Source: Rhodamnia argentea (taxonomy: Eukaryota; Streptophyta; Magnoliopsida; Myrtales; Myrtaceae). From it: a stretch of 64,000 nt of DNA. Below the pieces are notes generated by a model, which did not search any database, was not told the origin of the DNA, and was given only the letters and a program-made list of their open reading frames with translations. The position numbers and the translations under genes are program-made. Shown here in pieces: positions 42,446 through 55,724 of this stretch; the stretch's first letter is position 1; each line of letters starts with the position of its first letter. The stretch covers positions 24,310,934 to 24,374,933 of the forward strand of contig NC_063151.1 in assembly GCF_020921035.1 (NCBI RefSeq). Reading direction: 5' to 3'.

Positions 42446-45379
42446 TTCCTCCTTCCTCGGCTTCGCCTCTCTCTGTGTAGAGTGAACTCGATTGAAGAGA
42501 GAGAGAGAGATGGTTAGCTTGACTTGTTGGAGTAAAGACTTCGCTCAAGCTATGCAGAGAAGCTCCAGCGGAGACCAGCAGACGAGGGTAAAGTGCCTGA
42601 CGAAGACGAAGACGACGACGACGACGACGGGGCGAGGACCGGGGAGAGAATCTATTTTCTCGTGGTCCCCACCGGCCCTGATAAAACCCGCCAGGTGGCG
42701 ACCCACGTGACCATACCACGTGACCCCGAGGCCGTAACTCGTCGCAATCTCGAGCGCTTAACGAGTTTCTGTATAAATTTCTGTATAAAGCGTACTGGTG
42801 AAAATCGTTTCGGTCGACGGCTGAGATGTATCGTTCGGTCCGTGATCTAGCGAACGGTGGCTGGCTTCGACGAGCGATGATTGAAGCAGCCTGGTGATTT
42901 GTTTCCTACTGTGGCCACTTCCGAAAAGCAGAAAGAGATCCTCCTCGTCATTTCCCTCGTTTCCAATTCCAAGTACAAAATCAAGCGAAGGCACGTGATT
43001 TGCTTAAAGAGACGAGACACCGGCCAAATCCGAATTCATCAATATATATTGTTCGCCTCATATTCACTTGAGAATTTATAGCAACGAGTTAGAGACTAAT
43101 TATGATATATTTAACTATATCACGTCATACTAATCACACGAGCGTCTAAGAGAAGAGGTGAGCACCGGATCGTGTCAACTTGGGAACCCATCCAATTTGA
43201 AATCTGCACTTTGTTGTTCAGTTCCTCGTTCTAGGACTGAACCGACACACACCCGGACCAGACCGAACATGTAAGTAACCTTTTTTGTTTTTTCTCGGTG
43301 AAATAACCCAAATTTTATAAGCATTCGTGCGTCTCTTCACAGCGTCTTCCTCTCTCTCTCTCTCTCTCTCTCTCTAAAATTCTCACTCAGTCTGGACTTC
43401 TGACTCTCGGTCTCAATGATGTAGATCCCGTGCGGTTGCGAGAAGAGGGAGGTTTCTGGGAAAGAGATGTAAGGAGGAAGGTCGCCAGAAGTTCGCAAGA
43501 GGAACGCGAGAGAGTGAGCCGACGAAAATGAGCAAACTGAGATTGGCTTATTGATTCAGAGTAAGCACATTTGTTTCGCCTTTGTGCTGTTAAGTTTCAG
43601 GGGTTGGCTTTGCTTTATTGATTCCTCCTTGCTCCTCTTGTATCTGGGGGTTGCTGGCTAACATTGTATGTGATTTCAAAGAACTCGACAAAATATTAAC
43701 AGCGTCGAGTTTTATATGGGCGAGATCGGATAACACGGTGTGCTGTATAATTAGATTATGGTTATCTTAAGGGGCACATTACTTCTATCTGATTGTAAAT
43801 GAACTTGAACAAGAGATAGAGAACAATGCACGCGGAGGTCGTAGTGATTCGTTTTGGTGTAAGCCTATAGTTACTCTCCCACACTAACAATCTACTGGCT
43901 AGATTCCGCTGAAAATCTTCTTGAATTATCACAATTGGAATGCTGTCAAAATACAAAGCAAGCTTAAAGCTCTCTTAAATTTTGGATTTGTGAATACTTG
44001 ATTTCTCTATTTCCTAGATGTCTTGGCCTTCTTTTATATTCCTCGACATCCAAACTTTCCGATCGAGTCTTCGCGAGAATTAATCTTGAAGCTAACTGTT
44101 GGACGATTATTCGGAAGATCGGGTAGTCACCGAAGTTAATCGATCGAAATTTTTGAAAATTTGGTCATCTGTACAATCAAATCTCGGTTGCCAAAAAGTG
44201 CGGTAGTTCGATTACGGAAAGAATCTTACATTTGCGATGATTATTAATCAATCAAAATATCACATTTTGTCGGCGTAGATAATTAGCCAATCAAAATCTT
44301 ATGTATAAGGAATCCATACCGGATTATTAGTTGTTAATGGATGAGAAAAATTATCTCAAAATAATAATCTTGAAGATCGAGACAAGACGTATCGACTCAA
44401 CCCCAACCGGACGGCTCTCGGTTTCATATAATTGGAGCTGGTGATTTCCGGTCTAGTTCTCCTTGGAACCGAGAAACATAATTGCTGGATAGGATCCATC
44501 ATTTTTTATTTCTTAAATGTAAACTTAATTTTGATTAATATAATAAATTCCATGTCCATGTTGCTCACTCTTATTAATAATTTATCAATTACATTGAAGC
44601 GCTCGGGAATCCAACCGAAATCAAATCAGAAACCGACCACCCCCGCTTCAAACCGAATATAAGCAAGCAAGTTGATAAAGTCAAGTATCATCGATAGGCG
44701 CATGGCTATTTCTATAAGAAGACTTAGAAATAATTCGCGATCAAATATACCGAGATTAGATCGAGCATGTAAATCTGCATCGGGATAGTAGAGTCAATAT
44801 GTATCAAGATCGATCATTGTAGCATCGAGTATACCACAAAGTATATGCATAATTTGTCCCCATTAGCAGTAACCATATCACATATAGATCTTAGGAAGCA
44901 TCGAAACTTTCCGAGATCCTCGCCGGTCAAAATTGACGAAGATGGATCATAGCATTTGAGAGCGTTGATCTTGGTTTTTTTTTTTTTTCCTTCTATACAT
45001 TTGCTCAGGCTTTCTGCAGAGAGCTGGAGTCGAACTCCGCACCTATAATACTAGGATCTTCACCCTTCGATTCTTTATCAGTAGAGCCGCATGCCTATTA
45101 GAAACTCCTTTTTTTCCCAGGCACGGAAGAACCGAAAGCGAGAATTTCTGTGTTTAATGCAAAAAACTGAATATCACGTCTTTTTTCATGCCAATTTTAT
45201 TTATTTATTTATTTTTGTTTAAATCGATTTTCGTTGCCTTGGCTAGCCTACCATTGGTCCGTCTTCCGATCAATTGGGCGGTCGCTGTGACCTTATGACC
45301 ACCCTCGGTCTAGTCGCTTGTATTTTAGTCATCTTCGAGAGAGAATGAGAACAACAGTCTCATTTTCCATTCTAACACT
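42446..45379. other. Intergenic region between divergent DWF5 and RING-CH genes
   Basis: About 2.9 kb without a recognisable coding exon. The left end should be the DWF5 leader and promoter. A (tc)n run lies at 43348-43375, followed by a GC-richer stretch to about 43560 that could be a non-coding exon. A degenerate tRNA-like B-box on the minus strand (about 45030) is not convincing as a gene. Confidence 0.4.
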
Positions 45380-46730
45380 ATTCATTTCGGTGTTTGTCCA
45401 AAGTCCAGCTCTCTCTCTCTCTCTCTCTTCCTCGTCGCGCCAGTTGAATCTCTCTCTCTCTCGTTGGCGTCAATCTCGAAACCCTAGGAATCGGTTTCCC
45501 CCCCGCCCCCCAGGAGCGAGATTGTCCCTCGGATCATCTGCGAGGCGATGCGTCTATGTCGGTGTAATCTCGTCAAGGTCGCCGAATGTTGACCCCGAGC
45601 AGGTCAGCCCCTCGATGAACCTCTCTCGCTCCCGTCGTCGTTTGGTGCATTCGCGTTTTGCGTTCTCTTGACTTTCCTGAGCTGAATTCTGGTTGCGCTT
45701 CGGGTGCCGAGCTTGGTTTCCACGTCGATTCCATGGTGCATTGCGTTTCCGCGTGCCTCGACGTGTTCGCGGACCTTCTGTGCGGTCGGTGATCGAGAAT
45801 TTTTCGACGTCGTTGCTTGGCTGCCCCCCGCTGCCCCTTAGTGTTTATCCGATTTAGAGCAATGCGGTTGGCCTCGTTTTCTGATTTTGTTTTGTTTTCT
45901 TTTAAGTTTTTCCAACTTCAATTGATCATCCACACCTGGAAATGGCCCGTTTATATATTCGTGCGTTTTCTGCCAGCTACGAAGATTGTTTATATACGGA
46001 CAAACTAGCAATGAGATTGATCCTAAAGAGGTTGATTTTTGGGCGTTAGTGGTGGGTGGCGACACCTATTGATCCATCCAGTTTCCTCTTGTTGGGGACA
46101 GATGGCCAACCATTTATGGGCAGGGATTTCTTTCCGTCTCAGTTAAAGGCCTTCATGGTTTTAGGCGGCTACGAAGCTCTTCATCCAGCATGCATTTGCA
46201 AAAATTAGTTGCATGTTCGCCATATCAGGCGTAGAGAACTACACCCGAGCCCCGATGGCTTCTTTGACTTCTATCCTAAATCCTCTTTTAAATGTGCATA
46301 AGATCTTCGTAATTGGTGCAGAACTCCTAGCATAAGGCTAACCAAATGGAAGCAGAAATTGGCATTCAAGAAGTCTGGCAGAAAAGCTGAACATATTTCT
46401 ATCTCTAGTAATATTCAATTGTATGAAAGTAGCCTTGAGTTCTCACTGGCACGTCTTTCAGTTTTCCATGATCAGTTACATCAAAGAAGGGTAGAGTCAA
46501 CTGAGAAATCAACTATCCGATATTCAGTATGGACAAATAGTTAATATTGATGGCAGATGAAGTAATGGATAGTACAATTAACATTTGACACTTATAGTGG
46601 ATCCTCTTTCACTGCCGCTGTAACTTTTCCTTTGACTTCCAGGTACTTGGGTTGCTGCTGAAATGGTTAGCAGGAACCATTGCGCTCGCAATGATAGTTG
46701 CTGTCCAGTCCTGATTCTTTATCCTTCGCA
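45380..46730 (+). promoter_or_regulatory. Leader of the RING-CH gene, probably with one intron
   Basis: CT-rich exon-like sequence from about 45380 to 45603 ends in a donor (GAGCAG|GTCAGC). An acceptor (GACTTCCAG) at 46642 precedes the coding exon. It contains (ct)n runs at 45409-45432 and 45450-45465. The boundaries are inferred. Confidence 0.45.
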
Positions 46731-46740
46731 ATGCAATTAG
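46663..46740 (+). CDS. Upstream ORF overlapping the RING-CH start, 25 codons
   Basis: An ATG at 46663 opens a frame of 25 codons, beginning MVSRNHCARND. It ends in TAG at 46738-46740, ten bases past the first base of the main ATG and in another frame. A second, shorter ATG frame lies at 46691-46714. If the leader exon starts at 46643, ribosomes meet these first. Whether it is translated is unknown. Confidence 0.35.
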   Translation: MVSRNHCARNDSCCPVLILYPSQCN

Positions 46741-47033
46741 CACCTAATGATAGTCATGGGGAAGATTCTTCAGAAAATGTACCCATTTTGCAGCGGACTG
46801 ATGTTGTGGAGAGATCTGAAGGATCTTCGTCTTCATCTGAAATAACAACTGCCGGAGGGGAATTTGCTGTATCTGTTGATGATTTAGAAAATGATGATGT
46901 CGATGAAACTTGCAGTTTGGTTCATACAGACCAACCACAGTGTCGCATATGCCTTGATAATGGAGGTCTCTATTTGCTACCTTTCTTGGTATCTTCTATA
47001 TTCTTAGTTTTTCTTGTCACCAGGGTGGGAAAG

Positions 47034-47067
<34 letters not shown>

Positions 47068-50000
47068 CATGTAGATTTGCGGTACAGTTATGGAGAGGAC
47101 TTGTTTGTGGCAAAATAAGTTGATTGCTGAGGTCCTATGTGACTATCTCCATCTAGCTACAAATTGCTGAAGCTATTTTTCTCTTAATTTTTCAGGAGAA
47201 GACTTGATTGCTCCATGCCATTGCAAAGGAACCCAAAAATATGTCCATAGATCATGTCTTGATAATTGGAGGTCCACGAAGGTGACTTTTTTGTTTCTTT
47301 GCTGAAATCTCCTCAGTGTGATTACTAAGGGGATGATATGCAATTTTCTGCTCTTGGAGACACGAGAATGAGGGATTAAATTATGCTTTAGCTTCTGTAA
47401 AATGCCATTTATGTGGATTGGCTTTTTGGAATGATTCAAGTAGTGTAGTTTCTGTAAATTTCTCACGTGGAGTGGTTTTACTTATGAGTTGCTTCCTCCA
47501 CCATGCCAGGAGGGTTTTGCTTTTTCTCACTGTACAGAGTGCAGGGCAGTTTTTCTGCTTCGTGCAAATGTGCCAACTGATCGCTGGTGGCTGAGATTGA
47601 AATTCCAATTCCTCGTCGCTCGGGATCACGCACTCATATTTATAGTCGTTCAGCTGGTATAATAGTTTTTCCCAAATGAACTTGATGTGTTTGTTGAAAT
47701 GAAAGAAAGTGGAATCTCTTAGGCTAGTTATCCTGCTACTTTTCTGAAGTATGGAATTGTCTGCATACATTTGAATGGCGTGAATTTCACACCGTTATTC
47801 GTGCTATTGTGAGTAGTGGACTCTATAATTGTCTACTGTTGAGTCTGGAGAAGGTATATTGTTCATTGCTGGTTTTGACTTGATGCTTCTGCATATTAGC
47901 AAACTTGACTATTTTAATCAATGATTTTTGGGGAACACATTTCTGGATAATCATTTGAGTAATTGATTCTGATGTACCTTATTTATGATTTCCAAGGTTA
48001 AACTCAGACCTAACGTTGCTGTTAGAAAGTGAAGACCCATAGAGTTAATGTACTGGTCCAAACTTCTAAGGGCTTGTCCAATTTGGGTGCTTTTTAGGCA
48101 AAATTTGCCAGCTTCAAATTGATATACTACTATTTTCACCAAAACAACCTTCGTGATTGACTTGGATCGATCCATATGAATGTATAACAATGTTAATAAA
48201 CCCTTTAAAAGTCTGCTCCAGAGGTAACGGACTTGAACTTTTGAGGTCGAGTCTTGAATGGGTTTATGCTCGACGACCCAAGGGTTAGTGCTGGACGACA
48301 CAAATGCGTTTTGCATTACACCAGATGGGTATGCATTTGAAGGCCGATGGTTGGAAGGTAGCCTGCTGAACATCATCCGAAGGCATGTGCATTCAAAGCC
48401 TTCTATGCAAGGAACATGAACCGAATCTTTCTATTCAAGAATGATATAGAGAGAATAAATGATCATTCATTCCTGTTAACTCTCCGTATCTCAATCTTTT
48501 TTTATCTATTGGGACTAATATGCTTTCAAGGTATATTAATGCTTTGGATTTTCCACTGAAAGCAGTGGCAACAAGCTTGCAGTTTACTTTACTTCTCAGT
48601 TAATTCCACGCTTGGATAAATAAATTTGCGACTACAAAGCTCACATACTAATTTTTCAGCATTCAACTGCCTATCGTGGATATAATGGCATTTCATCTTT
48701 CACTTTTTAAGTTGAACTTCAATCTTGTACTTAGTTTTGGTGTATATTTTCCTGTATAACTACTTTTTTATTTTTTTAATTCAATTGGCTTTAATCCGAA
48801 CATCGCTAGGGCTGGTGCACAGTCTGCTTATTCTCTTTCATCTCTTCTTCCTAGAAAAACACTTAATGCTGTAACTGAATTTTACCACTTGCTGCTTTCT
48901 TTCAAAGCACTGTCAATCAGTCATATAGGACTTTTCAGGAAGCAATTTTATTATGCTCCGAAGCCTTATTGTCTAGTTGGTAAACTTTTGTGGTTTTAAT
49001 ACTGCTGATTCTGGATAGGTTAGAAAGACTAGCGAACTTTCGACTGTGACATAAAGTCAGAGAATTAAATTTTGTAAAGATGGCTACAGCAAGGTAAAAT
49101 ATGCTCACTTTCAGATTCTGATTATTTTGAAAGCCGAAACATTCTGCTATTCTTTTCGTCACTTAAAGGAGAGTTGATTTATTTCGCATATGTTAACCTG
49201 AATCCAGAGGAATGCAATTAATGCTTAGGCATCTTGATCTCATGGCTGATACAGTTCATGTGTTGAGCTATAAGATGTTTGACTAGAATCCTGTGTTTCT
49301 CTACCTATATGGGATGTTTACCATCTTTAGTAATTTATAATGGTCAAAAGTGAAGTATAACTGCATTTGTATGGCAGATTGTTGCATCCTTGGGTGTGCT
49401 GGTATACAAGTTCTATGGAGAGGAATTAAGGGAAATGTTTGGTTACGAAGAACACCCATATGGCTTCTACACAATGGCTGGTAACGGCACCTCTACCAAA
49501 GCATGCATATGTCGTTGAATGTTATTAGGATATGGCATTATTGCGTGCTAAGTTCGGAACCACTGTAAATCTGTACAGGGCAGTTATCTGCAATTGCTTG
49601 TGATGTTATTTTAATTGCATAAAATCTTACACTTTGTTTCTTTCATTTGCGACTTAATTCTTCTGCACCCTACGTCTAAGTTGAATTCTTTCTAGTTAAA
49701 AGAATCTCATAGCTAAAAAGTAGCACAATATCTAGAAGAAATATGGGGTTTCATGTTGCTATGTTTAGTCATAAGGACAATATCGCAAACATGTAAATAC
49801 ATCTTTAAATTGTAAACTTTGGGCATTTTTGGGAAAAGTTTAACCGGCATGGGATAAATTGCTTCATCTCATCTTTGGGATATCTTATTTGGAAAAAAGC
49901 CACCAAACACGCCAACTATGTCCACTATGACATATTTATCTTGAACTTTTTTTTTAGGTGACGTGAAAAACCTCAAACTATGTCCACCGAGACACATTTA

Positions 50001-51291
50001 TCCCGAACTTTTTCTTGTGACATAAATAACCCCAGACTTGTAACCTGTGTGGCACATTTACCCTCTGACGGTGTCAAGGTTCCGTTAGATGATTTTTCAG
50101 CCAAAAACAATATCATTCTTATTTCACTTAAGCCACGTGGGCTCCGTGTGAACACCATTTGCTTTCCGGCATCCATGTAGGCAGATTTTTTATAGTGCTC
50201 ATTGACAGCACCTTGATGGGGGGTAAATGGGTTACATGGGTCAAGTTTGGTATTTTTGGTGTCACATAAAAAAATTTAGGGTAAATGTGTTACAATGGAC
50301 ATAGTTTGGGGTTTTAGGTGGCATTTTCCCTATCTTATTGTCATTTTTTCTTTGAGCATCACTTTTGAAGGTCTGGAATTGTCTAATGTAAAGATTCGTT
50401 TTAATTGTGCAGTGCTGGCTATTGTTTTGGTGGGTTTGCTCTATGGCTTCTTTATAGCGATAATATGTGGACAGAGGATCAATGAACGCCATTATCATGT
50501 TCTTGCCAAACAAGAACTGACAAAGGTCTGCTAAATTTTTCCGATTAATGTTAAATTTGCTGATGAATTGCGTTTTGATTGTCACATCAGGGTATCATTC
50601 ATTGGGATTTTAGTTATCAAACCTCTTTCATAGATGATAGTATAGATAGATAGTGGTGTTCACTGATAAAAAAGAAGCAGAACATGTCATACTCGTGATA
50701 GGAGAGCGTTTATCATCGGATTGAGAGACAGTACTTAATCTCTATCATGTAAATGCAAAGTAATGCATATCATGCCATAACAAGATGTTCACAAATATCC
50801 TACCATGCTACCATTTGAACAATGAATTTTCAAATTGCGTTTTCTAGTGTTTCATGAACACATAAAATTCTTGTTCATTACTTGACCAAAAAACAAGAAA
50901 ATGTTGATCATTTGAATTCAGCAATTCTATCATTTCCTATAGTAGCTGAATCAGCAAATGCTTGCCCTTTTGCCAATTAAGTCCATGTTGAAGGGCGGAA
51001 GAAACATAAAACATCTTTTACCTTGACTTGCCAAATTCAGCGATCTGTGGTTTTCTCACGTTTCTGGGGGAGCTGAATCATTCTGTGTTTGGCAAGGTCC
51101 ATATTCCACGTTTGCACATATTGTTTATTAAACCTTTGGCTGTACCCATTGTAAATTATTGAGTGTGCTCATGAATGACCTCTATTTCTATATGTCAGGA
51201 ATATGTAGTTGAAGACCGTGAAAAAATGAAGGATGTCCCTGAACTCGATCCTAGCCATGTGTCGGAGTTGCGAATGTTGGGCCTTTATTAG
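46731..51291 (+). CDS. RING-CH (RINGv/MARCH-type) membrane E3 ubiquitin ligase, 258 residues
   Basis: RING-CH proteins transfer ubiquitin to membrane cargo. Six exons join in frame: 46731-46965, 47196-47281, 47510-47656, 49378-49480, 50413-50525, 51199-51291. The acidic, serine-rich N-terminus (1-65) precedes a C4HC3 RING-CH domain with ligands C71, C74, C86, C88, H96, C99, C115 and C118. A WRSTKEGFAFSHC stretch spans the exon 2/3 joint. Two membrane spans follow, about 145-168 and 186-210, then a cytosolic tail with a final MLGLY. This is the typical plant single-RINGv, two-span arrangement. The ATG at 46731 is the first in frame; a TAG lies upstream in this frame. It is divergent from DWF5; I recall the Arabidopsis neighbours At1g50430 and At1g50440 as the same pair. 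Intron 3 is 1.7 kb; intron 4 carries a family C repeat. Confidence 0.93.
47038..47064. repeat. (CT)n microsatellite in RING-CH intron 1
   Basis: About 13 ct units within the intron 46966-47195. Confidence 0.95.
49880..50335. repeat. Palindromic element, family C, copy 2, in RING-CH intron 4
   Basis: The left arm (gccaccaaacacgccaactatg, tccactatgacatatttatc) is the approximate inverse of the right arm (tgtgttacaatggacatagt, ttggggttttaggtggcatt). The arms are roughly 200 bases and contain several copies of 'actatgtccac.gagacaca'. It lies inside intron 49481-50412. It has no coding content. Confidence 0.75.
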
Positions 51292-53187
51292 CTCAAAGAT
51301 AATTGTGAAATTCGATTGTGTTCATATGTGAGTATTCTATCTTTCACTGGTGCTTGAAGGTCTAATTGCATCATCAGTTTTGCTTGATAAGACCTTAATC
51401 TCTCGACGAGACTTGATTTTACTTTTGCATTGGAGAGAGAAGAGATGGAGAAACAAAGGAGGATAAAAGGGGGAAAGGGTGTTAGCAGTGTGACTGGAAT
51501 GACATTTGAACTGCTTTCATGAAGTTGCTGAGACCAAAAAGAACAGTGGAATAACATGAAAATTGTCTAATGAGGGTTAGATGTTTCCGAACTGATTTTC
51601 ATTAGCTTTATTTCCAAGTGAAGTAGGCATCGTCTGGACCTAGTAAAAGGGAACGGAAATGACTCTGTCTTAAGAGAAAGACGTACTGTTCCCGATTTGA
51701 ATAAATCTGTTAATATCACCGTGTAAGAATGCATTCTCAACTTCTAAATTCTTAGATGTCAACTTTTTCGTTGACTTGAGGACATGCATGCGCACAGTAA
51801 TCTATTTAGTTGTGGTCTTGTAGAATCTGGAGATCTAGTGCGGATATCTGGGGACTGGGGCAGTCATATAACCAAAAGTTACTTATAGTCTTGTACACGG
51901 GTCTCTTGCTGTTCTGCTGTTCAATCCTTCCAATTTATGTTTAAATTGCCATATGAGCCACACGGATTCTTTGTTTGAGTTGTCTGTGATCTTTCAACTG
52001 TTGTGGTTTGCTTAAAGCTCATCATGTTCCTTTCTTTGTCCCAGGTCCAATTTGCTCCTTTGGTTGGTTGGTTGGTTCGTACATGTGCTTGAAACTAGGA
52101 ACCAGAAGTTGTTATCCTGTTTGAGCGTGCAACACACTGTAAGATTCAAAAAAACTTCACAGCTGTAAAAAGTGTCGGTCACCGTACAGATTTTCGTACT
52201 TTGTTAATGCATTAGCAGTCGGATAGATGAACTGATACGAAAATTTGGGGATAAGAGCAGGAGGAAAAAAGAATTCTTTCGTCTCGTGACTTTTTGGTAC
52301 GTGAAGCATGTGCTTCTACTCCTTGGCCAGGATCAGTGTAGAATGAAAATGTTTGTTTAATCCTTTTTGCTTTTTGACATTTTTCATTGGCTGGTGCTTC
52401 AAGCATTTTTTTTTTTCTCTTTCTTTGTCTTTCTTGTTTTCCGGTTGTCATTTTGTACAAACTTTGAGCATGTATCTCTCTTTCTTTTCCCCATGAAACA
52501 CCGAGCGAGCTCGCCACAGTGATGTCAAAGGAAATTGGTTATTTTTAGTATTTTACCGTATGTGGAGAATTCTCACATGCTCCGTGAACTGGTAAGCAAA
52601 AGCGAAGCGCGAGATTGCTATAGATCTTTGGTGAAAGTGGATAATGCCATTGTTGGGGAAAAGGAAGGCTGTCTTAACTTAAATTTGAGTGCTATTACTT
52701 TTTTTTTAGAACACTTAAGTGCCATATATTTGAGTATCATAACTTTTTTTTTTACCACTCAAGTGCCATATCTTATGTGGAATTTAAGTGATAAAAAAGA
52801 AAAGTTATGGTATTCAAGTGAATGTCATACGAAAGTTATGATATTTGTGATGTCTTTATCGCTGCTATTGTCTGATCAAATGCATTCATGAAGTGCTTAT
52901 CCGGAGAGAGCTAGAAAATTCTGTTGAATTGGTTTAGTGACCTTTGAGAAGCTCTTACGATCCGCAATGTCCCCGTACGAATTCGGGTGTAACTTGAGTT
53001 GTGGTTGTAGTCTTCTCCTAATTTCGGATGTGAGGTTAATCGCTCCTGCAAGTTGTTATCCATGGCTGCTAAAACTCAATCCAGGATCAAGTGGGATGAT
53101 AAATTGCAAGGCCATGCAATATATAGAAAGACCCCGACAAAAAACCATCAATCAACCTCGGCCTCTTCAAAGCACTGTATGTGATTG
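51292..53187. other. 3' flank of the RING-CH gene and intergenic sequence
   Basis: The first part should be 3' UTR. A (ttgg)n run of about four units lies near 52058-52076. Beyond about 52500 no gene is visible. Confidence 0.4.
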
Positions 53188-53240
53188 CCCACGGTCGGAG
53201 GTTGACTGTGCCCACGGTCGGAGGTTGACTGTGCCCACAG
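53188..53240. repeat. Tandem repeat, 23-bp unit, 2.3 copies
   Basis: The unit cccacggtcggaggttgact plus gtg occurs at 53188-53210 and 53211-53233, identical, with a third beginning at 53234. Confidence 0.93.
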
Positions 53241-53639
53241 ATTAATCGAAGATTCGATTTGGCATACCATGTGCGAAGGTACCCAACTTTTGAAGGTTCA
53301 AATCAAAATACAATTTGTTATGCCGAGGTACCCAAGCATCTCACATGGTAATCTGATACGCTCGGTCAGTGAATATGTAGAAATTTTAGGTATCATAATT
53401 TTGTGGCTACTAATAAATCATGAATCCGACCCAAAAAAATTACATCACGAAAATCTGGGAAAGTGTTTTTTATCTTTAAAAAAAAAAAGTCTTTTGAAAT
53501 ACTTTGGAAATAATGACATTTTCGTCTAACTCGATGCGACCATTACGTGCGAAGTGCACGGATCTCGGTGGTTTACTTAGTATTGAAGCACAAGACCATG
53601 TTCCCCGACCAGCACGTAAAAGGAAAGCAATATTTTTTT

Positions 53640-54042
53640 GGGATAAAGACATAGATAGTTTTTGAATTTTGACTTAATATGCAATGTAGTTCTTGAATTT
53701 TTAATTTGACCAATGTGTTCGTTGAACTTTAACCCATTGTGCAATGTGATCCCCGAACTTTTAATGTGACCAATACAGTCCCTAAACTTTTCAAACATGT
53801 TCAACTTAGTTCCTAAACAATTTGAAGATGTTCAACATAATCCTTCCATTGATTTAAGTTTAGAGATTAAGTTGAACATGTTCCAAAAGTTCAGAGATCA
53901 TATTAGTAAAATTAAAAATTTAGGGACCACATTGCAAATTAGATTAAAGTTTAGGGATCATGTTGGTTAAATTAAAAATGCATGGAATACATTAGAGATT
54001 GGATCAAAGTTCAAGGATCATTTATGGCATTTTGCCTTTTTT
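53640..54042. repeat. Palindromic element, family A, copy 3
   Basis: Left-arm phrases (atgcaatgtagttcttgaat, gtgatccccgaactttta) recur inverted on the right (aaatttagggaccacattgc, ggatcaaagttcaaggatca). Same family as at 23190, 40925 and 59408. Confidence 0.7.
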
Positions 54043-54249
54043 TTCCTTAGTCCGTCCCAGACTTGCCTTGGTAGTTTCCTTAAATTCTTATCAAGAAAGA
54101 CTTATAATTGTCAAGGACAAAAAAAAAGGGGGGGAAGTTTCAAAAATCCTGGACCGATTTCAAAATACCTTACGAAGTTTAGCATTTTGACCGAAACATC
54201 CTTTTCTTGAAATTCCTCTCAATATTGACTTTCCTCCAAAATACCTTTA

Positions 54250-54990
54250 AATTTTATTAGGAAAAAATTATCAAAAAAATCGTAAATTTTTTTCACTTTT
54301 ACTTATTGAATTCTAAACCTTTTAAGTTTGTTGATTCAGTCTTAAACATTTTCATCTTTTGTCAATTCAGTTATATTATTTAGAAATCGAAGGTGTGAAC
54401 ACCAGCAGTTTTACATGGCACCACTAACACTAACATTGACGACATTTAACGATATTTTAATGCTTCTTGAATATTTTTATTTATTTTTTTATTTTTTGTG
54501 TTTTTCTTTTTCCTTTTTTCCCCCTTCGGCCTTGACCTTTCTTTTCCGGCAAGGGCCGCCCCTTGCTAGAGCGGCCCTCGCACGATCCGACGAGGGCGAC
54601 CCTCGTTTGAGGCCGGCAGAGGTTGAGGCCCGACGATGGGTGGCGAAGGGAAAAAGAAAAAATATTTATTATTAAAAATTATTTACGATAGTCTTGACCC
54701 TTGCACTATCCAGTGAAGGCCGCTCTTGCTTGAGGCTAGCAGAGGATGAGGCCTAGCGATGGCTGGTAGAGGAAAAATAAAAATATTTATTATTAAAAAT
54801 TATTCACGTTAGCTCCATTAGTGCCATGTAATATGGCCGGCATTCACGTCGGCGATTTTCGGTCAATATGATTGAATTGGCAAATGTGGGATTGTTTAGT
54901 AATCAATCGACAAACTTAAATGATTTAGAACTAAATTGAAAAAAAAAAAAGCACAAAAGATTTTAGATTTTTTTGATAATTTTCCCATTT
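54250..54990. repeat. Palindromic element, family B, copy 3, with internal GC-rich duplication
   Basis: The outer arms (ttctaaaccttttaagtttg at left; tagaactaaattgaaaaaaa and cggcgattttcggtcaatatg at right) match family B. The centre holds two diverged copies of a block of about 135 bases with the phrases 'gaggccggcagaggttgagg' / 'gaggctagcagaggatgagg'. Each is followed by the same atatttattattaaaaatta. The GC-rich core differs sharply from the AT-rich arms. Confidence 0.65.
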
Positions 54991-55724
54991 GAGCGGTTTG
55001 ACTAAGAACTCCCAAGCTCTTTGCCGTAAAAAAATAATTTGCCAACCAATAAATATTACTCGTCACGTGCACGTTTCACCCCTTTTCCGAGTGCATTCTA
55101 GTCCAACAAGAACGTTAAAATGCTGCAAATTTATCCCAGCTCTCCTTCCTACGTCTGTAATTGATTCTCCATCTTGAAATTTTCGATTCATGTTCGAGTA
55201 CGTCATGCCCAAAAGTATACTCAAATATGTCATGTTTTGCATGTGAAACGCACGAGGTAAAGATCAATTGGGAATTTTTCCAAGTTATAATGACTTTTCG
55301 GACCAAAATGCTCTTTGGAAAGGTGTAAAATGCGCACATTCATCCTGTGACTATTATTTACAACGGGACAATAGGCTCGGGATTATACACAAATCTCGAG
55401 TTCGAAAAGGAAAGAGGTGATCAAAGTAAAATAAGCTTATAACGGTATTTCGAAACGAAATCAATTCCATATGCGAATTCGAGAAATGGACGCCGCTCCA
55501 TGGAATTATCGAATCAGAGCGTTCAAGTTTTAATCATATGCCGAAACAAAATAAAGTTTTGGGCGCGAAGTTAGAGAAACGGACCATTTCATGAGGATTT
55601 TCGAAAATATTTCCCAAAAAAAAAAATAAGGAAAAGAAAAAGGAAAAACAATGGCAATCGTGCGACTTCTCTAAGGATCCACCGTCCCTCCCAACCCCAA
55701 ATTCTACCTTAAAAGGCAAACCGA

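Noticed and set aside
44995-45105. Minus-strand tRNA-like stretch with a GTTCGACTC B-box-like motif
   Set aside because: The A-box region is poor and no acceptor stem pairs; more likely a degenerate remnant than a tRNA gene.
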